Origin: an uncultured Micrococcales bacterium
Lineage (GTDB): Bacteria; Actinomycetota; Actinomycetes; Actinomycetales; Microbacteriaceae
Direction: 5' to 3'
Assembly (NCBI GenBank): GCA_913062665.1
Contig: CAJXVY010000010.1
Coordinates: 1 to 9,530 of the forward strand
DNA length: 9,530 nucleotides
Position 1 is the first letter of the stretch, and the number at the start of each line of letters is the position of its first letter. Positions 1 through 6,301 of the stretch are shown here, in pieces. The notes beneath the pieces were generated by a model that was not told the DNA's origin, made no database searches, and worked only from the letters and a program-made list of their open reading frames with translations. A program made the translations under genes and the position numbers.

Positions 1-70
1 TTCTGACATGCTTATCCGTTTCTCGCTTTTTGGATTACTCAAAACCAACTTTGGCGCTAGCCCAGCCTAC

Positions 71-92
71 TCCCGAGTCAGTTGACTCTGGA
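71..92. promoter_or_regulatory. palindromic operator candidate upstream of ktrB
   Basis: An inverted repeat has left arm TCCCGAGTCA (71-80) and right arm TGACTCTGGA (83-92) around a central GT. Nine of ten positions pair; the only mismatch is 74/89. If transcription starts at the GTG at 124, the dyad centre lies near -42, where class II activators typically bind and where a repressor would also block the -35 region. No T-run follows on either strand, so a terminator for an upstream gene is less likely. The binding protein is unknown. Confidence 0.4.
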
Positions 93-111
93 ATGCGGAG
101 AAAATTAGGCG

Positions 112-117
112 TATAGT
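112..117 (+). promoter_or_regulatory. -10 element of a probable leaderless ktrB promoter
   Basis: TATAGT is followed by six bases and then the GTG start at 124, which is the spacing expected if the transcript begins on the start codon. No Shine-Dalgarno sequence precedes the GTG. Leaderless mRNAs with a TANNNT box at this distance are common in actinobacteria. No convincing -35 hexamer sits 17-18 bp upstream (89-94 reads TGGAAT), so an activator may be needed. Confidence 0.5.
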
Positions 118-123
118 GTCGGG

Positions 124-1494
124 GTGAGCTCTACTGCGGCTACCGAGAGAAGGATCCGACCAGCACAAGCGGTCGTGATGGCCTTCGGGTCAGTCGCAAT
201 CATCGGAACTATCCTTTTGCTTATTCCAGCAGCGACTACAAGCGGATCTTCAGCCAGTTTCGTGACAGCATTTTTCACGGCAGTCAGCGCTGTTTCAATT
301 ACTGGACTGACGGTTGTTGAAACCGCCTCCTACTGGAGCTTTTTTGGACATCTGGTGATTCTGATTCTGATTCAGCTTGGCGGTCTGGGAATTGTCTCCT
401 TTGCATCGCTGGTTGGCCTGTTGATTACCGGCAGGCTCTCCCTTCGTGATCGAATGAACACAATCAGCGAAGCTCGTATTAGCGGTATCAACAACATCCC
501 CAGTCTTCTGAGAAAAATCTTGCTGATTTATGTCGGGTTTGAAGTTGCGATGGCGACCTATCTGTCTTTGGTTTTTTACTTCGGGCACAGTATGGAGCCG
601 CTGAAGGCAATTTGGTACGGCATTTTCCACGCCATCAGCTCCTTCAACAACGGAGGCTTCTCGCTGTTTGAAGGATCATTCAGCTCTTTCTCAAGTGATT
701 TCTTTGTAATTGCGCCAGTGATGATTGCGGTGATTGTTGGTGGTTTGGGATTTCCTGTTTTGATTGAGCTTCACGAGCGTTGGATCCGCTGGTTTTATAA
801 CAACGGTGAGCGCAAGAAGAAATTCTCCCTGCACACAAGAATCACAGTTATTACATCGGCGATTTTGTTTCTACTCGGAACTTTATTTATCGGAATAATC
901 GAGTGGTCAAATGAAAAGACCCTAGGTGGCATGAATCCGTTTGAAAAGATTTTGAATGCCATGTTCACCTCCACCATGACCAGAAGTGGTGGGTTGAATT
1001 CGATTGACACCGGTGAAATGGACAGTGCCTCCTGGCTGGGCATGAATTTCCTAATGTTTGTTGGTGGGGGAAGTGGCTCAACCGCAGGTGGAATCAAAGT
1101 AACAACAATCGCTATTTTGTTTTTCATTATTTGGACTGAGATTCGTGGTGAAACAGCTGTCAATGTTGCAGATAGAAGGCTTCCCAGATCTATTCAAAGA
1201 CAGGCGCTTACACTGATTTCACTTTCATTTTTTGCAATCTTGGTGACAACTGTCACCATTGTTGCCGCAACTGATTTTGAAACCGAGAGGGTGTTATTCG
1301 ATGTTGTCTCAGCCGCGGCAACAGTCGGTTTGTCAACCGGGGCAGTTGCAGAATTTCCTGGCTGGGCACAGGTTTGGATAACTATTCTTATGTTTATTGG
1401 CAGACTGGGTCCGGTGGTTGTTGCGAGTGCCTTGGCACTTAGAATCACCCAGCGGCACTACGAACTACCGAAAGAGAGGCCACTAATTGGCTAA
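124..1494 (+). CDS. ktrB: KtrB/TrkH-family potassium channel subunit
   Basis: This is the integral membrane subunit of a Ktr/Trk K+ (possibly Na+-coupled) uptake system. Its 456 residues show the four-fold TM-P-loop-TM plan. Selectivity-filter glycines fall in SITGLT (about 59-63), FNNGGFS (174-180), TRSGGLNS (286-293) and ATVGLSTG (399-406). The glycine-rich GGGSGSTAGGIK (314-325) matches the intramembrane gating loop of the third repeat, and FIGRLGPV (424-431) is also a family hallmark. The length fits KtrB better than the longer proteobacterial TrkH. The GTG start gives a short cytoplasmic N-terminus before helix 1; the next in-frame ATG would cut into that helix. The following gene encodes the matching RCK subunit and overlaps the stop codon by 8 bases, so the pair is almost certainly co-translated. 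The family assignment is secure; ion specificity is inferred. Confidence 0.94.
   Translation: MSSTAATERRIRPAQAVVMAFGSVAIIGTILLLIPAATTSGSSASFVTAFFTAVSAVSITGLTVVETASYWSFFGHLVILILIQLGGLGIVSFASLVGLLITGRLSLRDRMNTISEARISGINNIPSLLRKILLIYVGFEVAMATYLSLVFYFGHSMEPLKAIWYGIFHAISSFNNGGFSLFEGSFSSFSSDFFVIAPVMIAVIVGGLGFPVLIELHERWIRWFYNNGERKKKFSLHTRITVITSAILFLLGTLFIGIIEWSNEKTLGGMNPFEKILNAMFTSTMTRSGGLNSIDTGEMDSASWLGMNFLMFVGGGSGSTAGGIKVTTIAILFFIIWTEIRGETAVNVADRRLPRSIQRQALTLISLSFFAILVTTVTIVAATDFETERVLFDVVSAAATVGLSTGAVAEFPGWAQVWITILMFIGRLGPVVVASALALRITQRHYELPKERPLIG
1473..1479 (+). promoter_or_regulatory. ribosome binding site deciding the ktrA TTG start
   Basis: AGAGAGG lies 7 nt before the TTG at 1487, inside the last codons of ktrB. 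The next in-frame candidate, GTG at 1499, would sit 19 nt away, so TTG is preferred. Confidence 0.6.
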
Positions 1495-2176
1495 AGCAGT
1501 GAGAACATCCCGTCCACGCCGGCAGATTCACGCCAACGTGTTGGTAATCGGGCTTGGCCGCTTTGGTAAAGCAATTGCCAGAGAGCTTATGAAAAACGGC
1601 CATGAGGTGTTAGGTGTAGACACCGATGAACGCATCGTGCAGCAGATGAGTGCTGAGTTAACCCAGTGCGTTAAAGCCGATACCACCCAGGATGCGGTGT
1701 TAAAGGAACTAAGTGTTGAGGATTTCGATTCAGCCGTGGTTGCAATTGGTGCCGATATTGAGGCAAGTATTTTGACCGCCAGCCTGTTATTGCAAAACGG
1801 TGTTGAAAACGTTTGGGCGAAATCCAATTCAGAACCGCATGGAAGAATTTTGAAGCAATTGGGTGTGAAAAACGTGGTTTTCCCAGAAAAAGACATGGGA
1901 CACAGAGTTGCCCACATGGTCAGCGGTGAAAGCCTTGACTATGTGCCAATTGATGAAGACTTTGTAATGGTGAAAGCCGAGGCGCCTGAGGCTTTCAATG
2001 GTCAAAACCTTGCAGATTTGAAGATTCGTTCAACCCATGGTGTGACTGTGGTTGCAACCAGCAAGGGCGATGGTCAGTATCAACCTGCTTTCCCTGAAAC
2101 AATTATTGAAACTGGCGATGTTTTGGTAGTTGCTGGACAGACCCGACAGGTGGATAAGTTCTGTGCGATCGCTTAG
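1487..2176 (+). CDS. ktrA: KtrA/TrkA RCK-domain potassium uptake regulator
   Basis: This is the cytoplasmic gating ring subunit that binds KtrB and opens the channel in response to nucleotides. In 229 residues it has an N-terminal RCK/TrkA-N Rossmann domain, with GLGRFG at 22-27 and the acidic end of strand 2 at VDTDE (44-48). A TrkA-C domain follows (about 140-229) after the linker near SGESLDY. A single RCK_N plus RCK_C is the KtrA layout; proteobacterial TrkA carries two copies. In Gram-positive bacteria the RCK_C domain can bind c-di-AMP, which shuts the transporter; that is known for the family and not shown here. The first 16 residues are basic (several Arg and Lys) and precede the domain. 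It overlaps ktrB by 8 bp, and the next gene begins within its last codons. Confidence 0.94.
   Translation: MAKAVRTSRPRRQIHANVLVIGLGRFGKAIARELMKNGHEVLGVDTDERIVQQMSAELTQCVKADTTQDAVLKELSVEDFDSAVVAIGADIEASILTASLLLQNGVENVWAKSNSEPHGRILKQLGVKNVVFPEKDMGHRVAHMVSGESLDYVPIDEDFVMVKAEAPEAFNGQNLADLKIRSTHGVTVVATSKGDGQYQPAFPETIIETGDVLVVAGQTRQVDKFCAIA
2148..2153 (+). promoter_or_regulatory. ribosome binding site deciding the start of the small membrane protein
   Basis: AGGTGG lies 9 nt before GTG 2163, within the 3' end of ktrA. A TTG further upstream at 2130 keeps the same frame open but has no comparable site and would add 11 polar residues. Confidence 0.5.
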
Positions 2177-2588
2177 CCCTGCGAAATTCGTCCCTGTAGC
2201 GCTGATTTGGGTTTTGGCGCTTGGCCTGGTTGTTCCTTCGATGTTTTTCTATCACCCAACCACCGAGGTTTTTATCTCCTCGGTTGGCATGATCTTTATC
2301 CTGATGCTTTTGGCGTCATGGGTTGGGCTGAGGTTTAATCCCAAAAAACCAATTGGTTATTTTCTTTTGTTGTTAGTCACAGTCATAAGCGGTTTTATGG
2401 CCGTGCAGGGATTTGATGCGGTTTACGTCCTTTACTTCGCCCCCGCTGGAGGCAGGTGGGATGCAATCCTTGAAATCTCAATCGTTGCTGCTTTTTTGTT
2501 CCTGTTTGCTCTGATCAACTTGCTTTTTTGGCCTAAGCGCGAAATAGATGCCCAAGCCGACAGCGGGGAAAAACCCCAAAACCCATAA
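2163..2588 (+). CDS. small four-helix membrane protein of unknown function, third gene of the ktr operon
   Basis: I do not recognise this family. From GTG 2163 it encodes 141 residues with four predicted membrane segments (about 9-29, 33-55, 63-83 and 102-123). A short basic loop (RFNPKKP, 57-63) lies between helices 2 and 3. The hydrophilic tail (124-141) begins PKRE. Placement of positive charges suggests both ends are cytoplasmic. It overlaps ktrA by 14 bp behind a good ribosome binding site, so it is translated with the K+ system; a role in Ktr assembly or osmotic homeostasis is inferred from context only. Its last 111 bases are antisense to the 3' end of the copC-like gene in a codon-aligned phase, yet both proteins end sensibly with a helix plus charged tail. 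That argues that neither reading frame is spurious. Confidence 0.75.
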   Translation: MRSLSPAKFVPVALIWVLALGLVVPSMFFYHPTTEVFISSVGMIFILMLLASWVGLRFNPKKPIGYFLLLLVTVISGFMAVQGFDAVYVLYFAPAGGRWDAILEISIVAAFLFLFALINLLFWPKREIDAQADSGEKPQNP

Positions 2589-3050
2589 CCACTCGGCGTC
2601 AATCCCCGGTCTTGATTGACTGTCTTCCAGTGATTCAATAGCTGAAGAGCACTCCGTTCCCGGAACCAAGCCATTTGAAACATGGCCTGTTGTATTTTCA
2701 ACACTGAATCTTTGGATGCCTGTTACTGGGTGACCATCACCACTGACAACCCTCCATGTGACGGTGTAGTCACCGGGCTGATCAAGATCTACTCTGGTGG
2801 AAACCAAATCGCCATCTGCGAAAGCGCAGGAGTTGTTTTGAAGTTTTGATTCATCTCCCGCCGGGCCAATGACCAAGATTTCGTTTCCCTCACCGATTGC
2901 TAGGACGTCATCTGAAAATCTAAGGTCAATATCAATAATCCCCGCCTCAACCGTTTCTCCCTCAGTTGGGTAGGCATCAACCAGCTGATCATGTGCCTGT
3001 GCTGGTGAGGCAAATAAGAGCATAAATACGGTGACGACTAGGATTCTCAT
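2478..3050 (-). CDS. copC: CopC-domain copper-binding protein, membrane-anchored
   Basis: This is an extracytoplasmic copper-binding protein of the CopC/YobA family. Residues 1-19 form a signal peptide ending SPAQA, and cleavage there exposes His20, the N-terminal histidine used for Cu(II) binding in CopC. The Ig-like domain (about 20-118) holds FSDDV (45-49), a likely site of the ligand Asp, and VSGDGHPVTG (102-111) with the second conserved histidine, His107. Cys75 and Cys134 are the only cysteines. A helix at about 153-172 followed by RPKK and a charged tail anchors the protein in the membrane, a common actinobacterial form. No methionine-rich Cu(I) site is visible. CopD, usually adjacent or fused, is absent from this window. 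The 3' end overlaps the convergent membrane-protein gene by 111 bp. Copper acquisition or resistance is inferred from the family. Confidence 0.87.
   Translation of the reverse strand: MRILVVTVFMLLFASPAQAHDQLVDAYPTEGETVEAGIIDIDLRFSDDVLAIGEGNEILVIGPAGDESKLQNNSCAFADGDLVSTRVDLDQPGDYTVTWRVVSGDGHPVTGIQRFSVENTTGHVSNGLVPGTECSSAIESLEDSQSRPGIDAEWLWVLGFFPAVGLGIYFALRPKKQVDQSKQEQKSSND
2598..2620. terminator. weak hairpin after the ktr operon
   Basis: GTCAATC and GATTGAC form a perfect 7-bp stem with a 9-nt loop. The stem starts 10 nt after the stop codon of the small membrane protein and lies inside the copC-like coding region. No U-run follows. Stems of this size are expected several times by chance in a window this long, so it is only a candidate transcript end. 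Confidence 0.2.
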
Positions 3051-3056
3051 ACAAAA

Positions 3057-3062
3057 ACCCTA
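3057..3062 (-). promoter_or_regulatory. -10 element of a probable leaderless copC-like promoter
   Basis: Read on the minus strand, TAGGGT is followed by six bases (TTTTGT) and then the ATG at 3050. This is the same geometry as at ktrB. No Shine-Dalgarno sequence is placed correctly and no clear -35 box is visible. The divergent neighbour begins only 32 bp away, so promoter sequences must extend into its coding region. Confidence 0.4.
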
Positions 3063-3082
3063 ACCCCAGAAATGAGCCAAAT

Positions 3083-4042
3083 ATGCCGATTAATTGGGCA
3101 TTAGCAGGACCCGGAAAAATTGCAAAACAGGTTGCCAGAGATTTGGCTGGTATCGATAGGTATTTTTTTGGTGTTGCAAGTAGTGACCCATCGAAGGCAG
3201 CAGAGTTTGCTGATAGCTATGGAGTCCAGAAGGTTTTTGAAAGCTATCAGCAGATGTTTGCAGATGAGGCAATAGGGGCTGTTTATATTGCAAACATAAA
3301 CCCCCAGCACTATCCGTTGGCAAAGCTTGCTCTTCAGGCCGGGAAGCATGTCTTAGTGGAAAAGCCTTTCACGCTGAATGCTTTGCAGGCTGGGGAGCTT
3401 CAGGAGATTGCAAATAGTAATTCTCTGGTTGTTATGGAAGCGCTTTGGTCAAGGTTTTTGGAACACTGGCTGGCTTTGCCTGAAATAACTAAAAACTTGG
3501 GCGGGGTGAAATCAGTAGAGGCTGATTTCTCCGTGAACATCTCACATGTTGAAAGACTTACCGATCCCAAACTTGGAGGAGGGGCGCTACTAGATCTCGG
3601 CGTCTATCCACTTAGTTTGATTCAAATGCTTCTGGGTAAGGCAGATTCTATAAAGGTCAGAGGTGAGTTACAGGGCGGGGTTGATAAAAACCTTCGAGCG
3701 GAACTCAGCTACAGCGGGGCGAAAGCAATATTTACAACAGGTTTCGATTCAGAAGGACCGGTAGAAGCAAAGATAGTCTGCAGTGATGGCCATATCGAGA
3801 TTGAAAAAAATTTCTACGAGCAGGCAAGGATGAGAGTATTCGATAAAGAGGGGAATCAAATCTCCGAAATTACTCCAAATCACCCTGGGCGGGGCATGCA
3901 GCAGCAGTTTCTTTGGTTTGAACAAGTAATCAAAGAAGGTAGATTAGAAGCAGAGATTTTCACCCAGCGAGATTCGTTGGATGTGATGGAAATGATGGAT
4001 GACATCCGAAATCAACTTGGAGTCATCTACCCGGGAGAGTAA
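3083..4042 (+). CDS. Gfo/Idh/MocA-family NAD(P)-dependent oxidoreductase
   Basis: This is a 319-residue soluble dehydrogenase with an N-terminal Rossmann domain and a C-terminal alpha/beta dimerisation and substrate domain. Visible motifs are GPGKIA (9-14) for dinucleotide binding, VLVEKPFTLNA (90-100) containing the family EKP signature with Lys94, MEALWSRF (118-125), and GGGALLDLGVYPL (165-177). The last two are most like the dimeric dihydrodiol or sugar dehydrogenase branch, whose members oxidise sugars or trans-dihydrodiols. The real substrate cannot be read from the sequence. The ATG at 3083 fits the usual short N-terminus; the Shine-Dalgarno sequence is weak. Its stop codon overlaps the dacB start (TAATG), so the two are co-translated. 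Whether it makes a cell-envelope sugar is an inference from that neighbour only. Confidence 0.92.
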   Translation: MPINWALAGPGKIAKQVARDLAGIDRYFFGVASSDPSKAAEFADSYGVQKVFESYQQMFADEAIGAVYIANINPQHYPLAKLALQAGKHVLVEKPFTLNALQAGELQEIANSNSLVVMEALWSRFLEHWLALPEITKNLGGVKSVEADFSVNISHVERLTDPKLGGGALLDLGVYPLSLIQMLLGKADSIKVRGELQGGVDKNLRAELSYSGAKAIFTTGFDSEGPVEAKIVCSDGHIEIEKNFYEQARMRVFDKEGNQISEITPNHPGRGMQQQFLWFEQVIKEGRLEAEIFTQRDSLDVMEMMDDIRNQLGVIYPGE

Positions 4043-5538
4043 TGAATCCACTCGAGCATTGGAAGTCAATCCTTGCTGGAGCACTTGGCGGCGGACTTGT
4101 TTTGGCATTAGTCATTGGCGGACTAAGCAGCGGAACTGAGTCAACTGAGGTTGCAGAGACAGAGCCAGAGCAAACGGAACAGACCGAGGAAGCAACCGAA
4201 GAGCAAGAAGAACAGCCCGAGGTTGCGATTGAGGAAGAGGCACCCGCCTGCTCACTTGAAGACATTGAAAACGATCCTCTAATTCTTCAGCTACAGGCTG
4301 CTGTTATTAATCCCGAGACCAATGAGTTGATCTATGACATAGGGGCTGACATACCATCTCGCACCGCATCCGTTATGAAACTTTTGACGGCAGCCGCTGC
4401 ACTGGAAACTCTTGGACCTAACTACCGGGTGGAAACCAGAGTCTATGCAGACAGTGAAGACCCAACCAAGATCTATCTTGTTGGTGCGGGGGATGTCACC
4501 CTAAGTCGCACAAGTCCTGGTCAGCAGAGTATTTACAGAGACGCACCGAAACTTTCTAGTCTTGCCTTTCAGGTGAACAGCTATGTGTCAACAATGGAGC
4601 CACCAGCTACCGAGGAACCTGAGCAGGATCCAAATCAGCCAGTTGCTCCGGTGACACCAGAGCCAGAGCCAGAGCCAGAACCGTTTACCCAGGAAATCAC
4701 CGAAATTGTTTTGGACAGCTCCTTGTGGGGTGGAGTCGACGGAAGTGGTCAGTGGGAGAAAAACTGGAACTTGGAGGGTATTACCGATGGCTGGATGAGC
4801 CAAGCGAGTGCGCTGCAGGTGGATGGCGATAGAAATAGGCCTGCTCAGCTCACCTCGGTCAGAAGCGAGGCTCCAATTGAACGCGCTGGCCAGTGGTTCA
4901 GGGAATCTATTGGGGATAATGCCCAGAATGCTGTTTTGAGCTATGGAACGGCGCCTGCAAATGCAGTCGAAATTGCCAGTGTTCTGAGTGAGCCGATCAA
5001 AGAGTGGATTCGGATCATGTTGCTAAGAAGTGACAACACGGTGGCTGAAGCACTTGCCAGACTAGTGGCTTACGACGTGGGTCTTGATGGAAGCGACTTT
5101 GAATCTCTCACCTCCGCTTACAAACTCGCCCTCAGGGGAACTGGACTGAACACCCAAGAGATCGTGATTGAAGATGGAAGTGGGCTGAGTGCTTACTCAA
5201 CAGTCTCTCCAGAATTCGTAGCTCAGTTGATGGAACTTGTAGTTGAGGGATATCCCAACTTTGAAAACATTCTGAATGCACTGCCGGTTGCGGGGGAGAG
5301 TGGATCTTTAGAGAACAGATTCAATACCGGTGAGCTAGAGAACGCTGCTGGGAAAATCCTTGCCAAGACCGGTTGGATTAGAACTGGCTATACCCTCGCC
5401 GGAACCATGACCGCAAATGATGGAACAGAGCTTGTGTTTGCTGTTTATAACCTTGGAGACGTCTCGATTCCTAATCGAGATGCTTTGGATGAGCTGGTTT
5501 ATGGAATCTATGACTGCGGAGCAAGCCTAGGTAATTAG
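4042..5538 (+). CDS. dacB: D-alanyl-D-alanine carboxypeptidase/endopeptidase, PBP4 (DacB) family, membrane-anchored
   Basis: This penicillin-binding protein (peptidase family S13) trims or cleaves D-Ala-linked peptidoglycan peptides outside the cell. It has 498 residues. One uncleaved-looking membrane helix (about 10-28) is followed by an acidic linker (31-67) with 16 Glu and no Lys or Arg, then the catalytic domain. The three active-site motifs are intact: SVMK (110-113, nucleophile Ser110), SDN (330-332) and KTG (442-444). A Pro/Glu-rich low-complexity stretch (about 186-217, ending in PEPEPEPEPF) interrupts the region between the first two motifs. The only two cysteines, Cys70 and Cys492, flank the domain and could form a disulfide staple (inference). 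The ATG overlaps the preceding stop by one base, with GGGAGAG just upstream. Its 3' end interlocks with the convergent dehydrogenase stop over 4 bp. Confidence 0.95.
   Translation: MNPLEHWKSILAGALGGGLVLALVIGGLSSGTESTEVAETEPEQTEQTEEATEEQEEQPEVAIEEEAPACSLEDIENDPLILQLQAAVINPETNELIYDIGADIPSRTASVMKLLTAAAALETLGPNYRVETRVYADSEDPTKIYLVGAGDVTLSRTSPGQQSIYRDAPKLSSLAFQVNSYVSTMEPPATEEPEQDPNQPVAPVTPEPEPEPEPFTQEITEIVLDSSLWGGVDGSGQWEKNWNLEGITDGWMSQASALQVDGDRNRPAQLTSVRSEAPIERAGQWFRESIGDNAQNAVLSYGTAPANAVEIASVLSEPIKEWIRIMLLRSDNTVAEALARLVAYDVGLDGSDFESLTSAYKLALRGTGLNTQEIVIEDGSGLSAYSTVSPEFVAQLMELVVEGYPNFENILNALPVAGESGSLENRFNTGELENAAGKILAKTGWIRTGYTLAGTMTANDGTELVFAVYNLGDVSIPNRDALDELVYGIYDCGASLGN
4657..4680 (+). repeat. 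short tandem repeat coding Pro-Glu
   Basis: Four copies of a 6-base unit occur: CCAGAG three times, then CCAGAA. They encode four Pro-Glu pairs in the DacB insertion. The unit is a multiple of three, so slippage would change linker length without breaking the frame. Confidence 0.85.
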
Positions 5539-6227
5539 AACCTATCTGATGAGAGATCGGTCTCATCGTTGATAAGAGCATCAACCACTCGCTTAATCAC
5601 ATGCTCCACGGTCATTCCCTCGGGGAAGTTCGGGGCTTGACCAGCAATGGCTCGGGTGGCCAACCCTGACTCGGTGTGACCGGGTCTTGCGTCAATCACT
5701 CTTATTCCGTACCTTCTGGTCTCTTTGGCAAGGCCTTCTAAAAAGCTACGCATTGCGGTTTTTGATGCTGCATAGGAGATCAGACCAGGAAAGGTTTGCT
5801 CGGCAACCACTCCGCTAAAGCTCAATACAAATGGCTCATTGCCACGTTCTTTGGATTTCTGCAAAGCCGGAATCAGTTCGCTGATAAGCCTCATTGGGCC
5901 AACAGCGTTGACGTTGAAAAGCCTCTCTCTTGCTTCTGCAGGGAGCTCGCTTGCCGGCCCAAAGGCAACCACGCCACTGGCATTGATGATTCCATCGAGC
6001 TCTGTGTCACTGGTCAGTAAATACTGACTGAGGGTCTCAATGCTGTCAGGGCTTTGGTAATCAAGCAAAAGCCTTACCGATGCTCGATTAGGGATCTTTG
6101 CCGCCGAGTCATTACTGGTGGCAGTGGCCAAGACATTTGCCCCTTGGTCTGAAAGCTGATTTACAAGCTCCGCTCCGAATGCTCCTGAGCCGCCAGTTAC
6201 CAAAATGGTTTTACCTCTAAGTTCCAT
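5535..6227 (-). CDS. short-chain dehydrogenase/reductase (classical SDR)
   Basis: This is a 230-residue single-domain NAD(P)-dependent oxidoreductase of usual classical-SDR length. The cofactor motif is TGGSGAFG (11-18); Ala replaces the middle glycine of TGxxxGxG, a tolerated variation. NASG (82-85) corresponds to NNAG. The catalytic residues are Ser136 or Ser138, Tyr152 and Lys156 in YAASK, followed by RPGHTESG (181-188). All catalytic residues are present, so the enzyme should be active; its substrate is unknown. The open frame runs 40 codons further upstream to 6347, but that part is polar, lacks family features and covers the divergent gene's 5' end. The ATG at 6227, immediately before the first Rossmann strand, is therefore preferred. 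No good Shine-Dalgarno sequence is seen. The gene ends with a stop codon interlocked with that of dacB. Confidence 0.9.
   Translation of the reverse strand: MELRGKTILVTGGSGAFGAELVNQLSDQGANVLATATSNDSAAKIPNRASVRLLLDYQSPDSIETLSQYLLTSDTELDGIINASGVVAFGPASELPAEARERLFNVNAVGPMRLISELIPALQKSKERGNEPFVLSFSGVVAEQTFPGLISYAASKTAMRSFLEGLAKETRRYGIRVIDARPGHTESGLATRAIAGQAPNFPEGMTVEHVIKRVVDALINDETDLSSDRF
5548..5567. terminator. weak hairpin after dacB
   Basis: GATGAGA and TCTCATC form a 7-bp stem with a 6-nt loop. The stem starts 10 nt after the dacB stop, inside the last codons of the convergent dehydrogenase gene. It has no U-run. The spacing is the same as for the hairpin after the ktr operon, but the stem is short enough to occur by chance. 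Confidence 0.22.
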
Positions 6228-6269
6228 AGCCGAGACAACCCAGGGAAAACTTTTTCTATTCCAGTTTGA

Positions 6270-6277
6270 ATTATGTT
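6270..6277. promoter_or_regulatory. possible overlapping divergent -10 boxes
   Basis: In the 74-bp divergent gap, TATGTT (6272-6277) could serve the plus-strand DUF998-like gene. CATAAT, read on the minus strand from 6275 to 6270, could serve the dehydrogenase gene. The two would be mutually exclusive if used. No convincing -35 boxes accompany them. Confidence 0.2.
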
Positions 6278-6301
6278 TACCCAACCATTGTTGATTTTGA
6301 C

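Noticed and set aside
1..9. Possible start of a leftward gene: minus-strand ATG at 9 followed by TCA GAA to the window edge.
   Set aside because: Only three codons are visible and no clear ribosome site or -10 box precedes it, so it cannot be supported. It would fit a divergent promoter around the 71-92 dyad.
2432..2704. Minus-strand open frame of 90 codons across the ktr operon/copC junction.
   Set aside because: It overlaps two better-supported genes in another frame and encodes no recognisable domain. It is a by-product of the overlapped region.
3039..3044. TAGGAT as a -10 box for the Gfo/Idh/MocA oxidoreductase.
   Set aside because: It matches TANNNT but has no -35 partner at 17-18 bp and lies inside the copC-like signal-peptide codons. 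The evidence is too thin to list as a feature.
4588..4803. Minus-strand frame with a striking Leu-Trp alternating stretch.
   Set aside because: This is simply the antisense reading of the Pro-Glu tandem repeat in dacB.
5528..5544. Inverted repeat TAGGT/ACCTA spanning the interlocked dacB and dehydrogenase stops.
   Set aside because: A 5-bp stem with a 7-nt loop and no U-run is too weak and too common to call a bidirectional terminator.
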